NCBI GenBank assembly: GCA_017849335.1
Contig: JAFIHP010000303.1
Span: 1-7,393 of the forward strand
Reading direction: 5' to 3'
Source: Actinomycetales bacterium
GTDB taxonomy: Bacteria; Actinomycetota; Actinomycetes; S36-B12
DNA length: 7,393 bases
The position numbers were made by a program, and so were the translations under genes. Shown here in pieces: positions 1-6,135 of the stretch (the first letter of the stretch is position 1; each line of letters begins with the position of its first letter). The notes beneath the pieces are model-generated. The model did not search any database. It had not been told where the DNA came from and saw only the letters and a program-made list of their open reading frames with translations.

Positions 1-1092
1 ATCACGATCGCCCTCGCCTGGCTCGCCGCGATCGGCCTGATGCGCAGCCGATCGCGCGCGCTGCTCATCGCCACGGCGGCACTCGTCGTCGTGACCCTCG
101 TCGCCGGGTCGCGGGTCTCCGCGGCGATCGGCGGGCTGGCGACCTTCGCCCTGCTCGTCCTGTGCACGCTGCCGGGGATCTGGGCGGCCGCGCGGTCGCA
201 GTCGCGGCTGCTGGTCGCTCCCGCGGTAGTCCTCATCCTGTTCGCGGTCCCGCAAGCGCTCATCGTCGCCCGCGGCATCCTCGACAAGGACCCGTTCCTG
301 ACCTACCGGCAGGATGCGTCCCAGCTTCTCGGCGTGCCGTGGTGGGCGGCGCTCGTCTCGTCCGCCCCGGTCATCGCGGTGTGGCTGTTCGCCGTCCTCG
401 CCGAGCGGGGCACCGGCGAGCGCTCGGTTACCGTCCGCGCCGGACTCGCGGCCCTGGCCTTCGCGACGCTCATGCTGACGTTCAACGACTGGTGGGGCTT
501 CGCCCAGGAGCCGTACCGCCTGTGGCTGGCGATGATGATGCAGTCGCTGCTGCTCCTCGCCCCGATCGTCGCCCTGAGCATCGCCCGGCTGCGGGAGCGT
601 CCCGCGGCTGCGCGGTCGCCGTGGGTCGTCGCCGCGGCGGGAGCGGCCGTCGTCCTGGTCGGCCTGTCGGTCCTGGACTTCGGCGCCTTCCGCGCGTACG
701 TGAAGGACTCCGGCGTCGTCCGCTTCGACGCCGCCCGCTATGCCGCCATGGCGACGCTCACCGAGCAGACGACCGGTCTGATCAGCGGCGGCCCGTGCGT
801 CGACCCGCAGGAGTTGAAGGTCGCCACGCGCAAGCCGGTCGCGTACTACAACCAGGGCATCGCGTGGCCGGACAACAAGGCGGCGATCGACGCGGTCGTC
901 AGCGACTGGCGGTCAAACGCGTTCAACCCGGACTCACTCCGCGCGGCGAAGGTGGGCTACCTCGTCACCGACAGCGCGTGCGGCACGACCTGGCCGGTCG
1001 AGGGGACCATGGGCGTCGCGAAGGCCGGCTCGCTGGACTATGCCGACGATGCCGGGTCCGGCACCCTGACCCTCTGGCGCATCCTGACCTAG
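1..1092 (+). CDS. Polytopic membrane protein with extracytoplasmic C-terminal domain, 5'-truncated
   Basis: The reading frame is open from base 1 to a TAG at 1090-1092, giving 363 visible residues. The Met at position 40 is probably internal, because the 13 residues before it (ITIALAWLAAIGL) are hydrophobic and look like the end of a membrane segment. I count about eight hydrophobic segments. They are followed by a soluble tail of roughly 125 residues with two cysteines (visible residues 266 and 327) that could form a disulphide outside the cell. A TFNDWWGFAQEPYRLW stretch between two segments looks conserved-type (Trp, Glu-Pro-Tyr-Arg). Many helices plus an extracellular tail is typical of GT-C glycosyltransferases or other glycan-assembly membrane proteins, and the neighbours support a polysaccharide role. 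No catalytic motif is visible because the N-terminus, where GT-C acidic residues lie, is missing. It converges with the minus-strand glycosyltransferase and their stop codons overlap. The precise function is unknown. Confidence 0.85.
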   Translation: MTIALAWLAAIGLMRSRSRALLIATAALVVVTLVAGSRVSAAIGGLATFALLVLCTLPGIWAAARSQSRLLVAPAVVLILFAVPQALIVARGILDKDPFLTYRQDASQLLGVPWWAALVSSAPVIAVWLFAVLAERGTGERSVTVRAGLAALAFATLMLTFNDWWGFAQEPYRLWLAMMMQSLLLLAPIVALSIARLRERPAAARSPWVVAAAGAAVVLVGLSVLDFGAFRAYVKDSGVVRFDAARYAAMATLTEQTTGLISGGPCVDPQELKVATRKPVAYYNQGIAWPDNKAAIDAVVSDWRSNAFNPDSLRAAKVGYLVTDSACGTTWPVEGTMGVAKAGSLDYADDAGSGTLTLWRILT

Positions 1093-1922
1093 CCCTCCCG
1101 CCGCGCCGCAAGGGAGAAGTGCAGGCGCCGGCCGAGCGTGCGGACCGCAAGCGCGACCTCGCTGCGCGCGCGGTCTAGGGCCCCGAAGCGCACCCGCCCC
1201 TCGGCGACGACAGCGTCGCGCCAGCCGCGGAACTGCTCGCGCTGCCGCCCGATCAGCGACGAGCTCCACGCCGTGCCCGAGACCCGGAACGACGCGAGCA
1301 CCGCGCGGTCGCACACCGCCCCTCCGGCACGCATCACGTGGGCGTAGGTGGCGACATCGATCATGTACGGCCAGCGGTCGTCCCACGGCATCGACGCCCG
1401 AGCGGCGTCGCCGCGCATCAGCACGGCCGCCGGCTCCCCGAGCGTGTTGGTGCCGGCCAGGAGACAGTCGCGTATCGCCCCCTCGGCGCTCACCCCGCCG
1501 TGCAGGTGGCTGAGCCCGTGGCTGGACCGCAGCACCCGCCCGGTGCCGTCGATCACCCGGCGGCGCGACGCGGCGAGCACGGCACGGGGAAAGGCCTCGA
1601 GCGACGCCACCTGCGCCGAGACCGCGCCGGGCGTGATGAGGTCGTCGGCGCACATGAGCTTCACGTAGTCGCCGCGGCTCTCGTCGACGGCCTGCGTCCA
1701 GTTCGCCCCCGCGGGCTGCGTCACCTCGCGGTACACGACGCGCAGCCGCGGGTCCTCGACCGTGCGCAGCCACTCGGCCGAGCCGTCCGTCGACCCGTTC
1801 TCGACGACCACCACCTCGATCGGCTCGTAGTCCTGGGCCAGCGCGCTCCCGACGGCATCGGGCAGGTAGGGCATCCCGTTGTAGACCGGGATGACGATCG
1901 AGACCAGGGGCCGGCCCGTCAC
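1089..1922 (-). CDS. Family 2 glycosyltransferase (GT-A fold), cytoplasmic
   Basis: The protein has 277 residues. It has a typical GT2 N-terminus: IPVYNG at 11-16 and ENGSTDGS at 41-48, with Glu where Asp is more usual. GANW at 72-75 and CADD at 91-94 follow, CADD being the DXD-type metal and nucleotide-sugar site. GEP at 162-164 and an acidic YMIDVATY at 186-193 supply the likely acceptor-side and base residues. No membrane helix is visible, so it probably acts at the inner face of the membrane, adding one sugar to a lipid-linked or polymer acceptor; the substrate cannot be read. The open frame extends upstream to 2066, but that part lies inside the preceding gene and shows no GT2 features. 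The GTG at 1922-1920 overlaps the TGA of the upstream SDR gene (GTGA), which fits translational coupling. A weak GGGA lies upstream. It is the last gene of the minus-strand operon and ends tail to tail with the membrane protein. Confidence 0.9.
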   Translation of the reverse strand: MTGRPLVSIVIPVYNGMPYLPDAVGSALAQDYEPIEVVVVENGSTDGSAEWLRTVEDPRLRVVYREVTQPAGANWTQAVDESRGDYVKLMCADDLITPGAVSAQVASLEAFPRAVLAASRRRVIDGTGRVLRSSHGLSHLHGGVSAEGAIRDCLLAGTNTLGEPAAVLMRGDAARASMPWDDRWPYMIDVATYAHVMRAGGAVCDRAVLASFRVSGTAWSSSLIGRQREQFRGWRDAVVAEGRVRFGALDRARSEVALAVRTLGRRLHFSLAARREG

Positions 1923-2767
1923 GCGGACGTCCCGTGCGCCGGCAGCGATCGCCACACGCGGCTCAGGCCCTCGTCGAGGGTCACCGACGGCTGCCAGCCC
2001 GGAGGCGGCGCACCGAACACCCAGTCGGTGCGCATCTCTCGCGGCCGTGACGGACGCACGCCCCACCGGACGGGGACCGGCCGGCCGACGACCGCCTCGA
2101 CACGTGCATGCAGCTCGCGCACCGTCACCGGAGACCAGGACCGCACGACGCTTGCGGTGGGCGCCGTCGGCGCGAGCGCGACGTCAGCGATCCCGCGCGC
2201 GACGTCGTCGACGTAGGTCAGGTCGATCAGCTGCTCCCCGTCGCTCATGTCCAGCGTCACGCCGTCCTGTGCCGCGTTCAGGAGCACCGGCACGAGCTTG
2301 GGCCGCACGTCGCCCGGGCCGTACGTGTCGAAGAGCGTCACGGTCCGGACGTCGAGCCCGCGCACGTGCGCGTAGTAGCGGCACACGTCGGCGAAGGCCT
2401 GCTTCGTCGCGGCGTACAGCGACACGGGCTCGTAGTCGGCCCCGTCGACGTGCTGCCAAGCCGACTCGATCGAGACGAAGCGCGCATCGGCCGCGAGCGC
2501 CGCCTCTGCGAGGACCGTCCCCCACTCGATGTTCGTGCGGACGAGGTCGGGGATGTCGGCCGGCGTGTGCGCGGCGAGGAAGTGCGTCGCGAGGTGGAGC
2601 ACGACGTCGGGGGCGAACGCCGACACCTGGGCGACGGCATCGTCCGGCGTGAGCGCGGACACCTCACGGCCGAGAGGTTCGACGACGCAGCCGCGGTCGG
2701 ACAGCAGCGGCACCAGCGCGCGGCCGACGAAGCCGCTCGCGCCGGAGACCGCGACGCGCAGGCTCAT
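1919..2767 (-). CDS. Extended SDR: NAD-dependent sugar epimerase/dehydratase or 4-ketoreductase
   Basis: The protein has 282 residues. The Rossmann motif GASGFVG is at 9-15, and the short-chain dehydrogenase active site is Tyr118-xxx-Lys122 (YAATK) with Ser102 upstream (ESAWQH). HLATHF at 58-63, FDTYGPGDVRPKL at 146-158 and IDLTYVDDVARGI at 181-193 are typical of extended SDRs acting on nucleotide sugars. The DTYGP-D-RPKL form reminds me of the CDP-abequose/CDP-paratose synthase (4-ketoreductase) branch, but this is recalled by eye, not by alignment. The ATG at 2767-2765 overlaps the TGA of the upstream RmlC-like gene (ATGA), and there is no clear Shine-Dalgarno. The longer open frame, up to 3331, lies in another frame of the RmlC-like gene and is not coding. 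A 3,5-epimerase-like gene just before it suggests reduction of the epimerised 4-keto sugar, as RmlD follows RmlC. The exact sugar is unknown. Confidence 0.88.
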   Translation of the reverse strand: MSLRVAVSGASGFVGRALVPLLSDRGCVVEPLGREVSALTPDDAVAQVSAFAPDVVLHLATHFLAAHTPADIPDLVRTNIEWGTVLAEAALAADARFVSIESAWQHVDGADYEPVSLYAATKQAFADVCRYYAHVRGLDVRTVTLFDTYGPGDVRPKLVPVLLNAAQDGVTLDMSDGEQLIDLTYVDDVARGIADVALAPTAPTASVVRSWSPVTVRELHARVEAVVGRPVPVRWGVRPSRPREMRTDWVFGAPPPGWQPSVTLDEGLSRVWRSLPAHGTSA

Positions 2768-3315
2768 GCCGGCCCGAACGTGAAGGGGGACTCGAACGCG
2801 GCCAGCGACGTCAGCGCTCGGTCGCGCTCGGACAGCAGGGGCTCGCTCGCGACGAGCGCCACACCGGCGGACCCGTAGTGCACGCCACCGTCGTGCTCCG
2901 GGGAGTGGAAGTCCTCCTGGAGGTACACCATCGACGCCCCGTCGCCGACGACCTCGAAGCCGTGCGCGCACCCGTCGGGCACGAGCAGTCCTCCGCTGAC
3001 GGGGGGCAGCTCGGTCTCCCAGAGCAGGCCCTCCGTGGGACTGCCGCGGCGCAGGTCGAGCAGGAAGTCCCGAACCGCACCGCTGGTGACGAAGACGAGC
3101 TTGCGGGTTGACCGGGGCGGCAGCTGGACGTGCAGCCCACGGAAGACGCCGCGGGCCGACTGGGACCAGAACACCTCGCGGACGGCGAACGCGCCGCCGG
3201 GTGCCTCGTCGCCCGCACCGAGGATCTTGGTGAGACTGCCGCGCGCGTCGGTGGCGGGGATCCGCCCGGTGAGGAAGGCCCCGGGGATCGGCGTGCTCCG
3301 CCAGGGCGCTGACAC
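2764..3315 (-). CDS. RmlC-like sugar-nucleotide epimerase (dTDP-4-dehydrorhamnose 3,5-epimerase family cupin)
   Basis: The protein has 183 residues from the GTG at 3315-3313, the usual RmlC length. RGLHVQLPP at 59-67 carries the catalytic His62, DFLLDLRRGSPT at 83-94 matches the central cupin strands, and VPDGCAHGFEV at 112-122 matches the second conserved His block. Tyr131 (MVYLQ) aligns with the catalytic Tyr of Salmonella RmlC. The following EDFHSP aligns with the RmlC NYYSP block, so Phe136 and His137 replace two Tyr, including the one at RmlC position 138 that influences which carbons are epimerised. The enzyme may therefore be a 3- or 5-mono-epimerase, or act on a sugar other than dTDP-4-keto-6-deoxyglucose (inference). 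I chose the GTG because family similarity begins soon after it and a TACGCT box lies 7 nt upstream. In-frame sequence further up runs into the divergent gene. It is the first gene of the minus-strand operon. Confidence 0.9.
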   Translation of the reverse strand: MSAPWRSTPIPGAFLTGRIPATDARGSLTKILGAGDEAPGGAFAVREVFWSQSARGVFRGLHVQLPPRSTRKLVFVTSGAVRDFLLDLRRGSPTEGLLWETELPPVSGGLLVPDGCAHGFEVVGDGASMVYLQEDFHSPEHDGGVHYGSAGVALVASEPLLSERDRALTSLAAFESPFTFGPA

Positions 3316-3322
3316 GCACCGC

Positions 3323-3328
3323 AGCGTA
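3323..3328 (-). promoter_or_regulatory. Candidate -10 box (TACGCT) for the minus-strand operon, leaderless geometry
   Basis: On the minus strand TACGCT is followed by 7 bases (GCGGTGC) and then the GTG start at 3315. That spacing would put the transcription start at or within a base of the start codon, as in actinobacterial leaderless mRNAs. No -35 match and no ribosome binding site are visible. The hexamer is degenerate, so chance is possible. Confidence 0.45.
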
Positions 3329-3363
3329 CACAGCGGTCTGCCGGCCGCCCGCGTCCTGCGCGC

Positions 3364-3369
3364 TACCCT
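3364..3369 (+). promoter_or_regulatory. Candidate -10 box (TACCCT) for the plus-strand operon, leaderless geometry
   Basis: TACCCT is followed by 6 bases (GCTGCC) and then the ATG at 3376, the classic spacing for transcription starting on the A of the start codon. No Shine-Dalgarno lies upstream, which fits a leaderless message. The block resembles the opposite-strand candidate (TACGCTGC against TACCCTGC). No -35 element is recognisable. Confidence 0.5.
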
Positions 3370-3375
3370 GCTGCC

Positions 3376-4378
3376 ATGCCGACGCTCGACGAAGCGCGCG
3401 CAGTCAGCGTCAGCGTCGTCATCCCCGTGTACGCCGGTGAGGCGACGCTTCCCGAGCTGATCGAGGAGCTGGCCGCCTACCACGATCGCGCCCGTACCCC
3501 GGCCGGTCGGCCCTTCGTCGTCTCCGAGGTCGTCCTGGTGTGGGACCGCGGCCCCGGCCGCAGCGACGACGCGATCCGCGAGCTGTCGGCGAAGTACGAC
3601 TGGGTCCGCCCCGTCTGGCTGTCGCGCAACTTCGGCCAGCATCCGGCAACCCTCGCCGGGATGTCGTCGTCCGGCGGCGAGTGGATCGTCACGATGGACG
3701 AGGACGGCCAGCACGACCCGGCGTACATCGGCGCGATGCTCGACCGGGCCTACGAGACGCGTTCCCAGCTGGTCTACGCCGCTCCGACGAACCCCCCGCC
3801 CCACGGCCCTGCGCAACGTCGCGTCGCGGCTCGCGAAGCTGTCGTTCAAGTGGCTGCTGGGGGACACCAGCCTCGAGTCGTTCCACAGCTACCGCCTCCT
3901 CCTCGGGGAGGTCGGCCGGAGCGCGGCGGCGTACACCGGGTCGGGCGTGTATCTCGACGTCGCGCTCGCCTGGGTCGTCTCGGACGTGACGACCTGCCCC
4001 ATGCCCATGCGATCGGAGGGCCGGCCCGCCAGCAACTACTCGCTGCGCCGCCTCGTGTCGCACTACGGACGACTCGTCGTGTCGTCCGGGACGAGGCCGC
4101 TCGCCATCGTCTCGCTCGTAGGCCTGCTGTTCCTCGTCCTGGGGGTCCTGTACTCGGTGTGGGTGCTGGTCAACCGGTTCGCCGGCAACATCGCACCCGC
4201 CGGATGGACCTCGACGTTCGTCTCGATCCTCGTCGTGGGCGGCCTGACGCTGTTCTCGCTCGGCGTCATCGCGCAGTACATCCGCGCGTCGACGAACATG
4301 TCGCTGGGGAAGCCGCTGTACGTCGTCGTCCGTGACCCGGGCACCGTGTTCGACGACGACGCGCCGGACCCGTCCTGA
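3376..4378 (+). pseudogene. GtrB/ArnC-like polyprenyl-phosphate glycosyltransferase (GT2), frameshifted
   Basis: The N-terminal half is read in the frame of the ATG at 3376. It has VVIPVYAG at 14-21, VWDRGPGRSDD at 55-65, WLSRNFGQHPATLAGM at 81-96 and the metal-binding MDEDGQHDP at 107-115. After YAAPTNPPPHG (134-144) the family sequence continues in the next frame (+1 reading shift): ALRNVASRLAKLSFKWLLG, SFHSYRLLLG, then two membrane helices (about 4098-4180 and 4214-4282) and a TGA at 4376-4378. One extra base in or near the C6 run at 3792-3797, or two bases lost near 3805-3810, would explain the break. Repaired, it would be about 333-334 residues, normal for enzymes that put a sugar on undecaprenyl phosphate at the cytoplasmic face. 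Unrepaired, the first frame runs to 4335 as 319 residues with an Arg/Pro-rich nonsense tail and no membrane anchor. It may be a real mutation or a sequencing error at the C-rich stretch. It is first in the plus-strand operon. Confidence 0.87.
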
Positions 4379-4380
4379 CG

Positions 4381-5295
4381 ATGCTGGTCTGGGTCGTCGG
4401 CTCGGGCGGCATGCTCGGGAGCGCGCTGGTCCTCCGTGCGCGGGCACAGGCCGCCGACGTGTTCGACGCGACGCCGGTGCCGTGGGCCGATCCGGTCGCC
4501 GCGCAGCAGGTGCTGAGGGCCGACGCCGAGCGGCTCGCCGACACCGCCGGCGACCGCGACTGGGCGGTCATGTGGGCCGCGGGCGCCTCGGTCGTCTCCA
4601 GCGGCGCCCACGGCGTCGACGCGGAACGGGCAGCGCTGCGAACGCTGCTCGGCCGGATCGCCGAGCGTCCACCGGCCGGACCCGGCGCGGTCTTCGTGAC
4701 GTCGTCGGCCGGCGGCGTGTACGCCGGATCGTCGGGGCCGCCGTTCTCGACGGACTCCGAGCCGCGACCGATCAGCCCGTACGGCCAGCTCAAGCTCGAC
4801 CAGGAGACCGACGCGCGTGAGCTGGTCGGCGGCCGGATCCCGTTGGTGCTCGGCCGTTTCTCGAACCTCTACGGACCGGGGCACAACACCGAGAAGGGCC
4901 AAGGGCTCATCGCGATGCTGTGCCGCGCCTGCGTGCGGCGCGCTCCGTTGAACCTCTACGTCCCGATGGACACCGTCCGCGACTACCTCTACGTCGACGA
5001 CGCGGCCGACCTGGCGTGGCGCGCGACGATGAGCGCCGTCGGCGAGCAGCCGGCGGGTGTCCACGTCGAGGTCGTCGCGAGCGGGCGCGCGGCGACGGTG
5101 GGAGAGGTGATCGCGACCATCCAGGCGGTGGCGCACCGACGCGTACCGCTCGCGCTCGGCACCGATGCGAGCGCCCGCCACCAGGTGCCGGATCTTCGAC
5201 TCGTGCCATCCGTCGACGTGGACGCCTCGACGCTCACGACGCTGCCGGCGGGCATCAAGCGCGTGTTCGACGCGGCGATCTCGCGGGCGGTCTGA
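4381..5295 (+). CDS. Extended SDR: NAD-dependent epimerase/dehydratase of nucleotide sugars
   Basis: The protein has 304 residues. A Rossmann glycine motif GSGGMLG is at 7-13. The catalytic set is SSAGGVY at 108-114 (Ser108/109) with Tyr134-GQL-Lys138. The substrate-side motifs GRFSNLYGPGHN at 158-169 and DTVRDYLYVDDAADLA at 197-212 are those of extended SDRs on UDP-, GDP- or dTDP-sugars. The acidic residue that usually follows the second strand is not obvious and the early region is atypical (VFDATPVPWADP), so cofactor preference is unclear. The product could be a 4-epimerase, dehydratase or ketoreductase; I cannot tell which. The ATG lies 2 nt after the stop of the frameshifted glycosyltransferase with no Shine-Dalgarno, so translation may depend on coupling to that gene. 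A frameshift upstream that terminates at 4335 rather than 4378 could weaken this coupling. The TGA overlaps the next ATG by one base. Confidence 0.88.
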   Translation: MLVWVVGSGGMLGSALVLRARAQAADVFDATPVPWADPVAAQQVLRADAERLADTAGDRDWAVMWAAGASVVSSGAHGVDAERAALRTLLGRIAERPPAGPGAVFVTSSAGGVYAGSSGPPFSTDSEPRPISPYGQLKLDQETDARELVGGRIPLVLGRFSNLYGPGHNTEKGQGLIAMLCRACVRRAPLNLYVPMDTVRDYLYVDDAADLAWRATMSAVGEQPAGVHVEVVASGRAATVGEVIATIQAVAHRRVPLALGTDASARHQVPDLRLVPSVDVDASTLTTLPAGIKRVFDAAISRAV

Positions 5296-6134
5296 TGCGC
5301 ACGCTGGTCCTCGGCGGGACGGGGTTCATCGGGTCGCCGCTGGTGACCGTGCTCTCCGGGCGCGGTGTCGACGTGGTCACGCTCGGCCGGGCCGCGAGCG
5401 CGGACGTCGTCCTCGACGTGCTCGACCCCGAAGCGCTCGCCGCGTACCTGCGGCGGGAGCCCTTCGACGTCGTCGTCAACCTCGCCGGAGCGGGGCTCGC
5501 GACGGAGTCGGTCGGGCTGCACGTCATGCAGGAGGTCAACGCGCTGCTGCCGGCGCGCGCGCTGTCCGTCCTGCTCGACCTGCCGACCCCACCGGCATTC
5601 GTGCACGCCGCCAGCAGCACCGAGCGGCAACGCGACGACGAGCCGCACGAATCGGAGTACAGCCGCACCAAGCACGACGGCGCGCAGGCCGTTCGCGCTC
5701 TCGCTGCGGACGCGACGACACCGATCGTCCTGGCGCGGATCCATAACACGTACGGCCCGGACCAGCCGCGAACCCGCTTCGTCGCCGGCACGATCGGCGA
5801 GCTGGCGGCCGGTCGACCGGTGCGCCTGAACTACCCGGGGCGCGTGCGCGACTTCGTGCTGGTCGATGATGTCGCCCACTCGATCGCGGACGTCGTCGTC
5901 TCACCGGTGTCCGCGCCGCGCGAGGTGGAGCTGGGCACCGGGGTCGGGACCGCGTTGCGCGACCTCGCGCTGACGGTCGCCCGCCTCCTCGGTCGGCCCG
6001 CATCCCTGGTGGAGTCAGCCGGGCTGGCCGTCACCGACCCGCACCCGTACGCGGTCGCGCAGCAGCCCGGCGGCACGCTCGGCACGTGCCGCACTACCCT
6101 CGACGAGGGCCTGGCCCGGACGTTGAGGGAGTGA
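5295..6134 (+). CDS. Extended SDR: NAD-dependent nucleotide-sugar epimerase/reductase
   Basis: The protein has 279 residues. GGTGFIG at 7-13 binds NAD(P). HAASSTE at 104-110 supplies the active-site Ser, and Tyr122-SRT-Lys126 is the catalytic pair. ARIHNTYGPDQPRTRF at 147-162 and RVRDFVLVDDVAHSIADV at 183-200 are the substrate-binding and C-terminal SDR blocks. The start is the ATG at 5295-5297, sharing its A with the TGA of the preceding gene. The open frame extends upstream to 4920, but that part overlaps the previous SDR gene. It resembles the minus-strand SDR at 1919-2767: both have TYGPxxxR, a SIADV or GIADV block and a C-terminal TLDEGLxR, suggesting paralogues. The reaction is not defined; a 4-ketoreductase or epimerase making a deoxysugar is plausible from context. 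The stop is followed one base later by the next ATG. Confidence 0.88.
   Translation: MRTLVLGGTGFIGSPLVTVLSGRGVDVVTLGRAASADVVLDVLDPEALAAYLRREPFDVVVNLAGAGLATESVGLHVMQEVNALLPARALSVLLDLPTPPAFVHAASSTERQRDDEPHESEYSRTKHDGAQAVRALAADATTPIVLARIHNTYGPDQPRTRFVAGTIGELAAGRPVRLNYPGRVRDFVLVDDVAHSIADVVVSPVSAPREVELGTGVGTALRDLALTVARLLGRPASLVESAGLAVTDPHPYAVAQQPGGTLGTCRTTLDEGLARTLRE
6125..6131 (+). promoter_or_regulatory. Ribosome binding site (GAGGGAG) for the CDP-paratose 2-epimerase-like gene
   Basis: A purine-rich GAGGGAG lies inside the last codons of the upstream SDR gene and ends 4 nt before the ATG at 6136. It is the only good Shine-Dalgarno I see in the plus-strand operon, and it supports the 6136 start. 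Confidence 0.6.
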
Positions 6135-6135
6135 C

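Larger units (their letters stand above)
3316..3375. promoter_or_regulatory. Divergent intergenic promoter region
   Basis: These 60 bp separate the start of the RmlC-like gene (minus) from the start of the membrane glycosyltransferase (plus), so both operons must begin here or be read from afar. A TANNNT-type -10 candidate lies just before each start codon. Neither gene has a Shine-Dalgarno in front of it, and I see no convincing -35 hexamer in either direction. Short regulator sites could fit in the 35 bp between the boxes, but I see no clear operator palindrome there. Confidence 0.6.

Noticed and set aside
1338..2216. Long plus-strand open frame of 292 codons opposite the GT2 and SDR genes
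   Set aside because: It is antisense to two clear enzyme genes, has Arg/Pro/His-rich low-information content, and is the kind of frame that high GC leaves open.
3792..3802. Programmed ribosomal frameshifting at the C6-G-C4 stretch
   Set aside because: A +1 slip at CCC is formally possible, but there is no stop codon at the shift site, no evident stimulatory structure, and no known family precedent. A mutation or sequencing error is simpler.
3316..3867. Upstream extension of the RmlC-like gene on the minus strand
   Set aside because: It crosses the divergent promoter and lies antisense to the membrane glycosyltransferase; family similarity begins only after the GTG at 3315.
3689..4447. Minus-strand open frame of 252 codons across the frameshifted glycosyltransferase
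   Set aside because: It has charged repetitive composition with no family motifs, while the plus strand encodes clear GT2 motifs and membrane helices.
4920..5294. Upstream extension of the SDR at 5295 to an ATG at 4920
   Set aside because: It overlaps the preceding SDR in another frame and has Arg-rich shadow composition; the Rossmann motif starts right after the ATG at 5295.
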